Below are positions 19,552 through 27,589 of a DNA stretch of 64,000 bases, piece by piece. Source of the DNA: Nitrospirillum pindoramense (GTDB taxonomy: Bacteria > Pseudomonadota > Alphaproteobacteria > Azospirillales > Azospirillaceae); contig NZ_VITR01000015.1 in assembly GCF_007827955.1 (NCBI RefSeq), positions 62,001 through 126,000 on the forward strand, given 5' to 3'. The translations under genes were made by a program, and so were the position numbers. Within the stretch, counting starts at the first letter, position 1. Every line of letters starts with the position of its first letter. Below the pieces are notes generated by a model that saw only the letters and a list, made by a program, of their open reading frames with translations, had not been told where the DNA came from and made no database searches.

Positions 19552-20184
19552 TCAGGGCGCCAAGCGATCCCCCAGGACACGGGCATAGCTGCCCAGGCGG
19601 GCCTCCAGGTCCACAGGCACCTCGCAGGTGTAACGCAGCGTGCGCTCCACCTCCTCGAAGCTGCGGATCAGGTAATCGCGGCGCTGCACGATCTCCGCCC
19701 GCTGCTGGCGCTTGTCGGGATCGGTGACGTCGGCCGGGATGGCTTGCAATTCATTGGTGGCCTGGGACACCAGGTCGCCCACCTCCCGCTGGCGATGGGC
19801 CAGGCTTTTCAGCCGGGCGATGACGTCGCCGCGCTGGCGGTTTACCTCCTCCACGATGGCGGCGAAGGCCTTGGGGTATACGGCGGCCCGCCGGGCCTTG
19901 GGAACCTTGTCGGCGAAGGCGGCCAGGGTTTTCTCCCCCTCCTCGGTCGGCACGTCGCGGGGGGACACGGCCAGGACCACGGCCGCCACCGCCTTGTCAT
20001 GGCGCCAGTCCGCATGATCGGGCAGGGCGGGGCCGTTCCAGTAGGTGGCGCCGGTCAATTCCGGCACCAGGCGCTGGTGGCACGGCCAGTCCGGGTCCGC
20101 CTGCGGCGGGGCGGCGCGTGCCGTCAGGGACGCCCCGCCGATGAGGGCGGTGAGCAGAAGGGCCACCGGAACCGTGACGCGCAT
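19552..20184 (-). CDS. Conserved exported protein of the PQQ/ABC gene set, function unknown
   Basis: This 210-residue protein has a clear Sec signal peptide (MRVTVPVALLLTALIGGAS, cleavage near ARAA). The mature start contains DPDWPCHQRLVPELTGATYW, and the middle is charged and helical (about 95-200, coiled-coil-like). The start at 20184 follows a ggaggacaagg ribosome site; longer readings into the permease gene are unlikely. It begins 19 nt downstream of the permease stop, so it belongs to the operon of permease, ATPase, propeller and binding protein. I recognise it as a frequent member of such clusters but know no function. It lacks the CxxCW motif of the other small protein of these sets. 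Confidence 0.7.
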   Translation of the reverse strand: MRVTVPVALLLTALIGGASLTARAAPPQADPDWPCHQRLVPELTGATYWNGPALPDHADWRHDKAVAAVVLAVSPRDVPTEEGEKTLAAFADKVPKARRAAVYPKAFAAIVEEVNRQRGDVIARLKSLAHRQREVGDLVSQATNELQAIPADVTDPDKRQQRAEIVQRRDYLIRSFEEVERTLRYTCEVPVDLEARLGSYARVLGDRLAP

Positions 20185-20203
20185 CCTTGTCCTCCCTGGC
20201 GGG

Positions 20204-21010
20204 TTAGTCGCCGCCGCCCCGGCGGGCCAACAGGCCGCGGCCGGGATCATAGCCCCAGACCGCCATGATCATGAACAGCAGGGTGCAGCCGGCCACCACC
20301 CCCGCCGCCAGCGGGTCCGCCTGGCCGTACAGAGCGAAGCGGATCAGCTCCACCGCGTGGCTGAAGGGATTGGCCTGGCATATCCAATAGAGCGTCAGGC
20401 TGCTCTCCTTCACCCGCCACAGGGGGTAAAGGGCGGACGAGGCGAAGAACATGGGGAAGATGACGAAGTTCATCACCCCGGCGAAGTTCTCCAACTGGCG
20501 GATGAAGGAGGACAGCACCAGGCCCAGCGCCCCCAGCATCAGGCCCGACAGGATCAGAGCCGGCAGCACCGTCAGATAGCCCAGCGGCGGCGGCTCGATC
20601 TCCCAGAACCAGGCGATGCCGAGGAAGATATAGGCCTGAACCACCGACACCACGACGCTGGCCAGCAGCTTGGCCGTCAGCAGGAACCAGCGGGGGAAGG
20701 GGCTGACCAGCAGGGTCTTCATGCTGCCCATTTCCCGGTCGTACACCATGGAGAGCGAGCTTTGCATGCCGTTGAACAGCTGGATCATGGCCAGCAATCC
20801 CGGGGCGATGTAAACCTCGTACGGGATATAGGTGTCATAGGGCGGGATGATGGACACGCCCAGAACGAAGTGGAAGCCCGCCGCGAAGATGGCCAGCCAC
20901 ACCAGCGGCCGCACCAGGGCGGACAGGAAGCGGCCGCGCTGTTGCGTCCAGCGCAGCGCCTCGCGTTTCACGATGCCACCCAGGCAGCGCAGGTATTGGA
21001 CCGGGGTCAT
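20204..21010 (-). CDS. ABC-2 type permease, PQQ-dependent catabolism-associated (PedC-like)
   Basis: This 268-residue membrane protein has about six hydrophobic segments and the ABC-2 exporter layout. It has a cytoplasmic start (QYLRCLGGIVKREALRWTQQ), a GSMKTLLVSPFPRWFLLTAKLL loop after the second membrane segment, and conserved phrases such as VYDREMG and WICQANPFSHAVELIRFALYG. This resembles the permease of the alcohol/PQQ ABC system (TIGR03861). The start ATG overlaps the ATPase stop by 4 nt (ATGA), so translation is coupled. The partners are the ATPase at 21007-21768 and the binding protein further upstream. The transported compound is unknown. Confidence 0.85.
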   Translation of the reverse strand: MTPVQYLRCLGGIVKREALRWTQQRGRFLSALVRPLVWLAIFAAGFHFVLGVSIIPPYDTYIPYEVYIAPGLLAMIQLFNGMQSSLSMVYDREMGSMKTLLVSPFPRWFLLTAKLLASVVVSVVQAYIFLGIAWFWEIEPPPLGYLTVLPALILSGLMLGALGLVLSSFIRQLENFAGVMNFVIFPMFFASSALYPLWRVKESSLTLYWICQANPFSHAVELIRFALYGQADPLAAGVVAGCTLLFMIMAVWGYDPGRGLLARRGGGD

Positions 21011-21768
21011 CGCCCGCCCCCTTCCTGCCGCTGTCCCGTCAGGGTGTCGAAGGTGGCGCGCAGCGTGGTCACGCCGGCCCGCACGTTCACCTCGGGAACG
21101 GGGCCCTGGTCCAGCACCTGGCCCTGGTGCAGGACGATGACCTTGGCCGTGTCATCGGCCTCATCGATCAGATGGGTGGCCCACAGCACGGCCAAGCCGC
21201 GCTGCCGGCACAGATGGCGGACATGCTCGATCAGGAAGCGGCGGCTTTCGATGTCCAGGCCGACGGTCGGCTCATCCAGCAGCAGCAGGGCGGGGTCATG
21301 CACCAGGGCGCGGGCCAGTTCCACCCGCCGGCGCTGGCCGCCGGACAACTGGCGCACCCGGGCGTCGCGCCGGTCGGCCAGGCCCACCCGCTCCAGCTCT
21401 TCCTCGATGCGGGTGCGGGCGCGCGATCCGGCTATGCCGTGCAGGCTGGCGTGATAGGCCAGGTTCTGCCGCACCGTCAGATCCAGGTCCAGCGTGGATT
21501 GCTGGAACACCACGCCCATGGCCGCCAGGGCGGCGGAGGGCTGGCGCCGGATGTCATGGCCGAAGACGGTGACGCGCCCCTGCCGGCTGTGATAGAGGCG
21601 GGTGACCAGGGCGAACAGGGTGGTCTTGCCGGCGCCGTTCAGGCCCAGCAGCGCCGTGAAATCGCCGGGCGCGATGCGGAAGCCGACATCGCGCAGCGCC
21701 TGACGTGCGCCGAAGGAATGGCTGAGGCCGGAAACCTCCAGAGCGGCGGCCGGGGGAGCTGGGCTCAA
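21007..21768 (-). CDS. ABC transporter ATP-binding protein, PQQ-dependent catabolism-associated
   Basis: This 253-residue ATPase has Walker A GLNGAGKTT (42-50), a Q-loop in GVVFQQSTLDLDLT, the signature LSGGQRRR and Walker B LLLLDEPTVGLD, then the H-loop WATHLIDEADD. It fits TIGR03864-type ATPases that pair with the ABC-2 permease. No ATG is suitable. I propose TTG at 21768, which overlaps the TGA of the beta-propeller gene by 4 nt. A much longer open frame upstream (to 22179) is only an alternative frame of the propeller gene. It is coupled downstream to the permease by ATGA. Confidence 0.88.
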   Translation of the reverse strand: MSPAPPAAALEVSGLSHSFGARQALRDVGFRIAPGDFTALLGLNGAGKTTLFALVTRLYHSRQGRVTVFGHDIRRQPSAALAAMGVVFQQSTLDLDLTVRQNLAYHASLHGIAGSRARTRIEEELERVGLADRRDARVRQLSGGQRRRVELARALVHDPALLLLDEPTVGLDIESRRFLIEHVRHLCRQRGLAVLWATHLIDEADDTAKVIVLHQGQVLDQGPVPEVNVRAGVTTLRATFDTLTGQRQEGGGR

Positions 21769-22739
21769 GGCGCCACCACCACGCCCCAGGGCAGGCGGCC
21801 CACCGGCACCGACTTCACCACCTTCAGTGCGTCCACGTCGATGACCGACAGGTCGTTGCTGACGCCGTTGGTGGTGTACAGCCGCTTGCCGTCGCCGGAG
21901 AAAGCCAGGTTCCACACCCGCTGGCCCACCAGCAGGTACTTCTTGACCTGATAGCTGTGGGTGTCGATGACCGCCACGCGGTTGGCGGGGCCCAGCGCCA
22001 CGAAGGCGGTGTTGCCGTCGGCGGTCAGCTGGATGCCCACGGGCTGAATGGATTCCTTCGGCACCCCGGGGATCTCGAAGCGGATGGTCTGGATGACCTT
22101 GCGCTGGGCGGCGTCGATGATGCTGACGGTGCCGCCCACCTCCGCCGACACCCACACCAGCGACCCGTCCTTGGTCCATTGCGCCACGCGCGGCCGGCTG
22201 CCCACCAGCACGTTGGCCAGCACCGCGTGGGTTTGGGTGTCGATGAAATGGGCCATGCTGGTGGTTTCGGAGGTGTTCACCAGGATCTTGCCGTCCGGGC
22301 TGATGCCCATGCCCTCCGGCTCCACCCCCACCGGGATCTCGGTGGCGATGCGGCCGGACGTGATGTCCAGCACCGACACCATGTTGTCGTTCTCGTTGGA
22401 CACGTACAGCGTCTTGCCGTCCGGGCTCAAGGTGAACAGCTCGGGGTCCGGCCCGCTGGGCAGGGTGCGGGTCACGGTCAGGCTGGCCAGATCCAGCACC
22501 TCGATGTGGTCGGCGTCGCTGGTGCAGATGTAAAGCGCCTTGCCGTCCTTGGACAGGGTGATGCCCCGGGGACGCGCGCCCACCTTCACCGTCTTGATGA
22601 CGGCCAGGGAGCCGGCATCCACCACGGTGATGGTGTTGTCCTTCTCATTGGACACCAGCAACCGCTCCGCCAGGGCGGGGGTGGCGGACAGCAGGGCGAC
22701 CACCGTCAGGGTGGCTTTCATCATCAGCTTGGGTGGCAT
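21765..22739 (-). CDS. Periplasmic YVTN-type beta-propeller protein, PQQ-dependent catabolism-associated
   Basis: This 324-residue protein has a signal peptide (MMKATLTVVALLSATPALA) followed by about seven propeller blades with the repeat pattern LLVSNEKDNTITVVDA, LYICTSDADHIEVLDL, LYVSNENDNMVSVLD and LYTTNGVSNDLSVIDVD. It matches the PQQ-ABC-repeat propellers (TIGR03866). The start at 22739 follows a ggaga ribosome site and overlaps the end of the binding-protein gene by 16 nt. The role in these clusters is not established. Co-transcription with an ABC exporter and a periplasmic binding protein suggests a periplasmic accessory function. Confidence 0.87.
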   Translation of the reverse strand: MPPKLMMKATLTVVALLSATPALAERLLVSNEKDNTITVVDAGSLAVIKTVKVGARPRGITLSKDGKALYICTSDADHIEVLDLASLTVTRTLPSGPDPELFTLSPDGKTLYVSNENDNMVSVLDITSGRIATEIPVGVEPEGMGISPDGKILVNTSETTSMAHFIDTQTHAVLANVLVGSRPRVAQWTKDGSLVWVSAEVGGTVSIIDAAQRKVIQTIRFEIPGVPKESIQPVGIQLTADGNTAFVALGPANRVAVIDTHSYQVKKYLLVGQRVWNLAFSGDGKRLYTTNGVSNDLSVIDVDALKVVKSVPVGRLPWGVVVAP

Positions 22740-23965
22740 GTCGTCTCCGGCTGGTCGGTGCCCAGCGTGTCCAGTTCCGATGTCTCGTGCAGGAAGCCCG
22801 GCTGCGGCGAGACGGACACCAGCGACCGCGCGTCGGCCAGCAGCACCGGCTGGCGCAACTGCCCGTCCCAGCCGCGGAAGCTGAGCCGCGCGCCCTTGAA
22901 GGCCGCCAGCTCGAACTCCGGCTTGCGCAGGTAGGCGGTCATGGCCGCCCCCTCCACGCTGCCGCCCCGGGTCGCGGCCTCACCCAGGGCGCGCACCGCC
23001 ATCCAGGCGCCGTAGTCCCGCTCCGTCATCCAGCGGCCCGTCTGCTTCAGGAAGCGGGCCTGCAGTTGCGTGGCGCCCCATTGCTCGAAGGGGCGGGCCC
23101 AGGCGGCGGGCACCAGGCCCTGCGTGCCAGCCACCGGCCGCGGGTCGGTGGCGCGATAGCCCAGTTCGTCACCGAAATTGTCGCCTTCATCCGCCACCAC
23201 CAGCACGTCGTACTTGAGGCCCTGGGTGAAGCGCGCCACCTCCGCCCCGATGGCGTAATGGCCGGTGTCGGTGCGGCGCGCGCCGGGGTCATAGGTCCAG
23301 GGCTTGTCCGCCACGATCTTCAGGCGGAACTTGCGCGCCGACTTGCGCAGCGCGTCGGCGTACAGCTTGTCCTCCGGGTTGGGACCCGCCACCAGCAGGA
23401 TGTCGCGCCAGTTCTTCACCGCCAGGTACTGCATCAGCGCGTCGGCCAGCATGGCGCGGCTGGGCAGCAGGTGCAGGACGTTGCGCCGGCATTTGTCGCC
23501 GCGCAGGGCGTCGTCGGTGGTGGTGGCGTCCAGCAGGGTGGCGTCCTTCGCTTCGGCCAAGTCGGCCAGGCGCAGCAGCAGGTCCGCCGGCACGTCGGTG
23601 ACGAAGGCGCGGTAGCCCTGGGCCACCAACCGCTTGAAGGCGGCGACCACCGCGTCGGCATCGGGCTCCAGCGCCTCTTCCAGGTGATAAGCCTGGTGGA
23701 TGAAGCGGCCGGTGGTGGTGTTGTCGGCCAGCGCCAACCGCGCGCCCTGCACCCCGTCGTCGTCCGGCGGCTGGTCCAGGAAGCTCAGGGGCAGCACCCG
23801 CTTCTGGGTCAACGCCAGATAGGCGATGTTGGCCACCGGGTCGGCTTTGGCGGGGTCGGGCTTGGTGTCCGGCGCCTTCGCCGGCGGCGCGGCATGGGCC
23901 ACAGGTCCGGCCATTAGCAGGCCGGCGAGAAAGACGCCTATCAAACCATGGCGGCGGTTGGACAT
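22724..23965 (-). CDS. ABC transporter substrate-binding protein, PQQ-dependent alcohol dehydrogenase system type
   Basis: This 413-residue protein has a signal peptide (GLIGVFLAGLLMAGPVAHA) and a two-lobed Leu/Ile/Val-binding-protein-like fold. Phrases such as VANIAYLALTQKRVLPLSFL, GARLALADNNTTG-like text and NWRDILLVAGPNPEDKLYAD match my memory of TIGR03863. I start at ATG 23965 after an aaggaga ribosome site; the longer reading to 24055 adds implausible residues. It is the first gene of the minus-strand operon. A periplasmic binding protein next to an export-type permease is odd but typical of this gene set. Confidence 0.85.
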   Translation of the reverse strand: MSNRRHGLIGVFLAGLLMAGPVAHAAPPAKAPDTKPDPAKADPVANIAYLALTQKRVLPLSFLDQPPDDDGVQGARLALADNTTTGRFIHQAYHLEEALEPDADAVVAAFKRLVAQGYRAFVTDVPADLLLRLADLAEAKDATLLDATTTDDALRGDKCRRNVLHLLPSRAMLADALMQYLAVKNWRDILLVAGPNPEDKLYADALRKSARKFRLKIVADKPWTYDPGARRTDTGHYAIGAEVARFTQGLKYDVLVVADEGDNFGDELGYRATDPRPVAGTQGLVPAAWARPFEQWGATQLQARFLKQTGRWMTERDYGAWMAVRALGEAATRGGSVEGAAMTAYLRKPEFELAAFKGARLSFRGWDGQLRQPVLLADARSLVSVSPQPGFLHETSELDTLGTDQPETTCHPS

Positions 23966-24223
23966 CTCCGCCGTCTCCTTGATTGTCAGACCAGAGACTG
24001 GTGTCAGACCAGGGACCATGGCCCGATAATGGCCCCTGGCATCCTGGGCCGCCATAGGAAATCAGGGCTGGAAATCAGGGGGCTGTCTCATTCTATAGTC
24101 GTAGAGGGGGCGGGTTGACAGGGGTGAAGCCGGCGGCCCGATAATGGTTTGCGAAACCAGGAACAACCTGGGCCCGGTCCTTTGGACCGGGCGTGGAGGA
24201 TGCCCCCGATTCCGGATCAGATC
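23966..24223. promoter_or_regulatory. Divergent promoter region between the PQQ-associated operon and the NitT-type ABC operon
   Basis: The 258 bases carry two kinds of repeats. The 11-mer tgtcagaccag occurs at 23984-23994 and 24002-24012, the first overlapping an inverted repeat accag-aga-ctggt. The 13-mer ggcccgataatgg occurs at 24020-24032 and 24135-24147, one copy nearer each gene. These suit shared regulator sites, but the regulator is unknown. Confidence 0.5.
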
Positions 24224-25249
24224 ATGAGCATGACGCGTCGTCGCCTGTTGGGCCGCCTGCTGGCCATGGGCGCGATGGCGGGCGTGGTGGCGGGGGTGGC
24301 GTCCCGCCGGGCGCGGGCGGCGGCGGTGCCGTTGCGCGTGGGCGTGCTGCGCTATGGCACCGTGTCGTGGGAACTGGACGTGATCCGCCGCCATGGGCTG
24401 GACACGGCCCACGGCCTCGCCCTCGTTTCCCAGGAGTTCGCGACGGGACAGGCGACTCAGGTCGCCTTGCAGGCGGGCCAGGTCGACACCATCGCGGTGG
24501 ATTGGCTGTGGGTGGCGCGGCAGCGCGCGGCCCAAGGACCAGGGGGCGGCGCCGACTGGACCTTCATCCCCTTCTCCAACGTCGCCGGCGCTGTGATGGT
24601 GCCCGCCGGTTCCCCGGTGGCCACGCTGGCCGACCTGGCCGGCCGCCGCCTGGGCATTGCCGGCGGGCCCTTGGACAAGAGCTGGCTGATCCTGCGCGCC
24701 TATGCCCAGCGGCAGGCGGGCATCGACCTGGATCGGGCGACGGAAAAGACTTTCGGGGCGCCGCCCCTGCTGGCCAACGCGCTGGCGGCGGGGCGGCTGG
24801 ACGCCCTGCTGACCTATTGGCCGTTCGCCGCCAGGGGCCAGGCGGCGGGCCAGCGCACCCTGCTGACGGTGGAGGACGCGGTGTCCGGCCTGGGCATCCA
24901 GGGCACGCCGCCCATCGTGGGCTATGTCTTCTCCGAACGCTGGGCCAAGGCCAACGGCGCGGTGCTGGACGGCTTCATCGCCGCCAGCCGCCAGGCCCGC
25001 GCCCTTCTGACGGAAAATGAGGCGGAGTGGCCGTCGCTGCGTCCCCTGGCCGACGCCGGCAGCGATGCGGAGTTCCTCGCCCTGCGTGACTGGTATCGCC
25101 GCGGCATCCCCCCCCACTGGGGCCCCGCCGAATGGCAGGCGGCAGCCCGCTTGTATCAGGTGCTGGCGGCCGTGGGCGGCCCGGCGCTGGTGGGCGATGG
25201 CGGCGACACGCTGCCGGCCGGCACCTTTTGGCGGGCGTCATCTTGGTAG
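24224..25249 (+). CDS. ABC transporter substrate-binding protein, NMT1/NitT-TauT type with Tat signal
   Basis: This 341-residue protein begins with a twin-arginine leader (TRRRLLGRLLAMGAMAGVVAG, then SRRARAAA). The mature part has the pattern of NMT1/SsuA-like binding proteins: RVGVLRYGTVSWELDVI, ALQAGQVDTIAVDWLWVARQ, DLAGRRLGIAGGPLDKSWL and ANALAAGRLDALLTYWPFAA. These proteins bring sulfonates, nitrate-like or thiamine-precursor compounds to ABC importers; the ligand here is unknown. Starts at 24200, 24224 and 24230 are all possible and none has an ideally spaced ribosome site. It overlaps the permease gene by 7 nt, so the three genes form one operon. It is divergent from the PQQ-associated set. 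Confidence 0.83.
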   Translation: MSMTRRRLLGRLLAMGAMAGVVAGVASRRARAAAVPLRVGVLRYGTVSWELDVIRRHGLDTAHGLALVSQEFATGQATQVALQAGQVDTIAVDWLWVARQRAAQGPGGGADWTFIPFSNVAGAVMVPAGSPVATLADLAGRRLGIAGGPLDKSWLILRAYAQRQAGIDLDRATEKTFGAPPLLANALAAGRLDALLTYWPFAARGQAAGQRTLLTVEDAVSGLGIQGTPPIVGYVFSERWAKANGAVLDGFIAASRQARALLTENEAEWPSLRPLADAGSDAEFLALRDWYRRGIPPHWGPAEWQAAARLYQVLAAVGGPALVGDGGDTLPAGTFWRASSW

Positions 25250-25998
25250 GTCGGGGGCGGGCTTGGCTGGTCCGCGCGCTGTCCATCCTGGTCCTGCTGC
25301 TCTTATGGGAAGGGGCGGGCCGCCTGGCCGCCAGCCCCCTGGCGCCGCCGGCCTCGACCGTGCTGGCCACCCTGGCGCGCGAGGTGGTGTCGGGCGCCTT
25401 GCCCCATCATGTCGGCATCACCCTGGCGCGGGTGGCCGCGTCCTTCCTGTTGGCCATGGTGGCGGGCACGGCCCTGGGCCTGGCCATGGGCTGGTGGCGC
25501 ACGGTGGATTTGTGGCTGGACAGCGCGCTGTTGCTGCTGCTGAACCTGCCGGCCCTGGTGCTGATCGTCCTGCTCTATGTCTGGTTCGGCCTGACGGAGG
25601 CCGCGGCCATCGCCGCGGTGGCCCTGAACAAGCTGCCCACCACCGCCGTCACCGTGCGCGAGGGCGTGCGCGCGCTGGACCGGGACCTGCTGGAGATGGG
25701 GCGCGCCTTCCGTTTCGGCCGTGCCGCCACCCTGCGCCATGTCGTGCTGCCGCAGTTGCAGCCCTATCTGTTCGCCGCCACCCGGTCGGGCCTGGCGCTT
25801 ATCTGGAAGATCGTGCTGGTGGTGGAACTGCTGGGCCGCAGTGATGGTGTCGGCTTTCAGATCCAGGTCTATTTCCAGCTGTTCGACGTGGCCCACATCC
25901 TGGCCTATTCCCTGGCCTTCATCCTGATCATCCAAATCATCGAATGGGCGGTCTTCCAACCCCTGGAACGCTGGGCCACCCGATGGAAGGCGTCATGA
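25243..25998 (+). CDS. ABC transporter permease, NitT/TauT (SsuC-like) type
   Basis: This 251-residue protein has about six membrane helices and the binding-protein-dependent importer permease pattern: the VGITLARVAASFLLAMVAGTALG region, and an EAA loop in REGVRALDRDLLEMGRAFRFG followed by RHVVLPQLQPYLFAATRSGLALIWK. No ATG exists near the end of the preceding gene. I chose TTG at 25243, overlapping the previous stop; TTG 25228 is the alternative. The longer frame starting at 25132 reads through coding sequence of the binding protein and is unlikely. The stop overlaps the ATPase start (ATGA). Confidence 0.85.
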   Translation: MVGRGRAWLVRALSILVLLLLWEGAGRLAASPLAPPASTVLATLAREVVSGALPHHVGITLARVAASFLLAMVAGTALGLAMGWWRTVDLWLDSALLLLLNLPALVLIVLLYVWFGLTEAAAIAAVALNKLPTTAVTVREGVRALDRDLLEMGRAFRFGRAATLRHVVLPQLQPYLFAATRSGLALIWKIVLVVELLGRSDGVGFQIQVYFQLFDVAHILAYSLAFILIIQIIEWAVFQPLERWATRWKAS

Positions 25999-26678
25999 CC
26001 CGGCTGACCGTCGACATCCGCGAGAAGCGTTTGGCCGGCCGCGCGGTGCTGGGCCCCGTTTCTTTCGGCCTGGACGCTGGCGAGGTGGTGGCCCTGGTTG
26101 GCCCGTCCGGCTGTGGCAAGAGCACCCTGTTGCGCCTGGTCGCGGGCCTGGACCGGGAGGTGACGGGCACTGTCCGGTGGAGCGGGGAGGGGCCGCGCCT
26201 CGGCGTCGTCTTCCAGCAGCCGCGCCTGCTGCCCTGGCGCACGGTGCGGCAGAATTTGGACCTGGCCGGGGCCGATGGTGCGGAGGCGACCCGCCTGCTG
26301 GAGCGGCTGGGCCTGGCGGCCAAGGCGGATGTTTGGGCGTCGCAGTTGTCGCTGGGCATGGCCCGCCGCCTGGCCCTGGCCCGCGCCCTGGCGGTGGACG
26401 CCCAGGCCTTGCTGCTGGATGAGCCGTTCGCCTCGCTGGATGAAGGCAACCAGCGCCTGGCCCGCGCCGTCCTGGCCGAATACCTGGTGCGACGGCCGGT
26501 ACCCACCCTGCTGGTGACCCATGACCTGGCGGAGGCGGTGGCCCTGGCCCACCGGGTGCTGGTCCTGTCCCCCGGCCCCGCCCGCCTGCTGTTTGACCAG
26601 GCGGTGCCGCCCGGGGTCCGTACCGACCCCGCCCTGGCGGCGGCCACCGTGGCCGTCTTGCGCGATCTGGCCCGTTAG
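25995..26678 (+). CDS. ABC transporter ATP-binding protein, NitT/TauT (SsuB-like) type
   Basis: This 227-residue ATPase has Walker A GPSGCGKST (near residue 36), Q-loop GVVFQQPRLLPWRTV, signature LSLGMARR (SLGM in place of SGGQ, common in this subfamily), Walker B LLLDEPFASLD and H-loop LVTHDLAEAV. The ATG at 25995 overlaps the permease stop as ATGA and has ggaagg 5 bases upstream. It is the last gene of the importer operon. Its TAG stop interlocks with the TAA of the convergent SRPBCC gene (4 shared bases). Confidence 0.88.
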   Translation: MTRLTVDIREKRLAGRAVLGPVSFGLDAGEVVALVGPSGCGKSTLLRLVAGLDREVTGTVRWSGEGPRLGVVFQQPRLLPWRTVRQNLDLAGADGAEATRLLERLGLAAKADVWASQLSLGMARRLALARALAVDAQALLLDEPFASLDEGNQRLARAVLAEYLVRRPVPTLLVTHDLAEAVALAHRVLVLSPGPARLLFDQAVPPGVRTDPALAAATVAVLRDLAR

Positions 26679-27184
26679 GACGGGTCGCCCAGGCTGGACA
26701 GCACGTCGCCGAGTTGCCCCAGCTGCTCCGGCAATGCCGCCGCCGACCCCTGCAGCGCCTCCTCAAGCGCTTCCTTGGATGGATAGGCTTCGTTGAAGGT
26801 CAGCAGCGTCTTTCCGCCCAGGTCCGTGAAGGTCACGGTTGTGACCGCGCCCTCCTCGCCCTCGTCGTTGGTCCAGACGATGCGCTCGTTCGGCACCACC
26901 TCCAGATACTTGCCGTAAAAGGCCATGGTGTCCGGACCGCCAAAGGTGAATTCCAGCCGATACTTCCCGCCGGTGCGGACGTCCATATCGCACGACACCA
27001 GCGACATGCCGGGGACCGACTTTGGTACCCACCAGCGCTGGAACAGCGCCGCCTGGCTCCATGCCCGATAAACCGTGCTCGGCGGCGCATCGAATGTCCG
27101 TGTGATGACGAGTTCGCGGTCGCCCCGACGCTCGACGGACGTGGGGTTCCGCGCACCACCAGCACCTTCACCATGCTCAGTCAT
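26675..27184 (-). CDS. SRPBCC (AHSA1-like) domain protein
   Basis: This 169-residue protein has the START/AHSA1 pattern: a RELVITRTFDAPPSTVYRAWSQ start, LFQRWWVPKSVPG, DMDVRTGGKYRLEF, FYGKYLEVVPNERIVWTNDE and TTVTFTDLGGKTLL. This family binds small hydrophobic ligands; the substrate is unknown. The start overlaps the upstream ArsR-type gene by 8 nt, so they are translated together. ArsR/SRPBCC pairs of this form are very common, and the regulator is thought to control the pair. It ends convergent with the ABC ATPase. Confidence 0.88.
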   Translation of the reverse strand: MTEHGEGAGGARNPTSVERRGDRELVITRTFDAPPSTVYRAWSQAALFQRWWVPKSVPGMSLVSCDMDVRTGGKYRLEFTFGGPDTMAFYGKYLEVVPNERIVWTNDEGEEGAVTTVTFTDLGGKTLLTFNEAYPSKEALEEALQGSAAALPEQLGQLGDVLSSLGDPS

Positions 27185-27524
27185 CGCTTTCCTCCCGTCT
27201 CAATTCGCTGATGATCTCGTCCAATGCGTCAAAGCGGGCCTCGAAGAGCTTGCGATGCGCCTCGATCCACTCGGCCTCCGCCGTGAGGCCGCGTTTCCCC
27301 AGCGTGCAGGTTCTTACCCGCCCGACCTTCCGGGTGACGACCAGCCCCGCCCGTTCCAGGACCTGGATGTGCTTCTTCATGCCGGTCAGCGTCATCCGGA
27401 ACTGATCGGCGAGACTGGTGATCGACGCGTCCCCGCAGCCCAGCTGATCGATGATCCCGCGGCGGGTCGCATCGGACAGCGCTGCGAACGAGAGATCGAG
27501 GGGAAGATCTGAACACTGAACCAT
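27177..27524 (-). CDS. ArsR-family winged-helix transcriptional regulator
   Basis: This 115-residue protein has a winged HTH: LDLSFAALSDATRRGIIDQL, the recognition helix region ITSLADQFRMTLTGMKKHIQ, and wing VVTRKVGRVRTCTLGKRGL. It has no metal-binding Cys pair of the arsenic type, only single Cys residues near the start, the HTH and the wing. It belongs to the subgroup paired with AHSA1 proteins. It is first in a two-gene unit with the SRPBCC gene. The promoter must lie in the 65 bases before 27590. Confidence 0.88.
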   Translation of the reverse strand: MVQCSDLPLDLSFAALSDATRRGIIDQLGCGDASITSLADQFRMTLTGMKKHIQVLERAGLVVTRKVGRVRTCTLGKRGLTAEAEWIEAHRKLFEARFDALDEIISELRREESDD

Positions 27525-27589
27525 GTGGTTCAGTGTATGGCCAAATCATCGCAGGCGCAAGCCCCGGCCTGTCCCGGCGGTCGCGGCTT

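Noticed and set aside
21769-22179. Longer start for the PQQ-associated ATPase
   Set aside because: The extension is an alternative frame of the beta-propeller gene; the domain begins right after the TTG at 21768.
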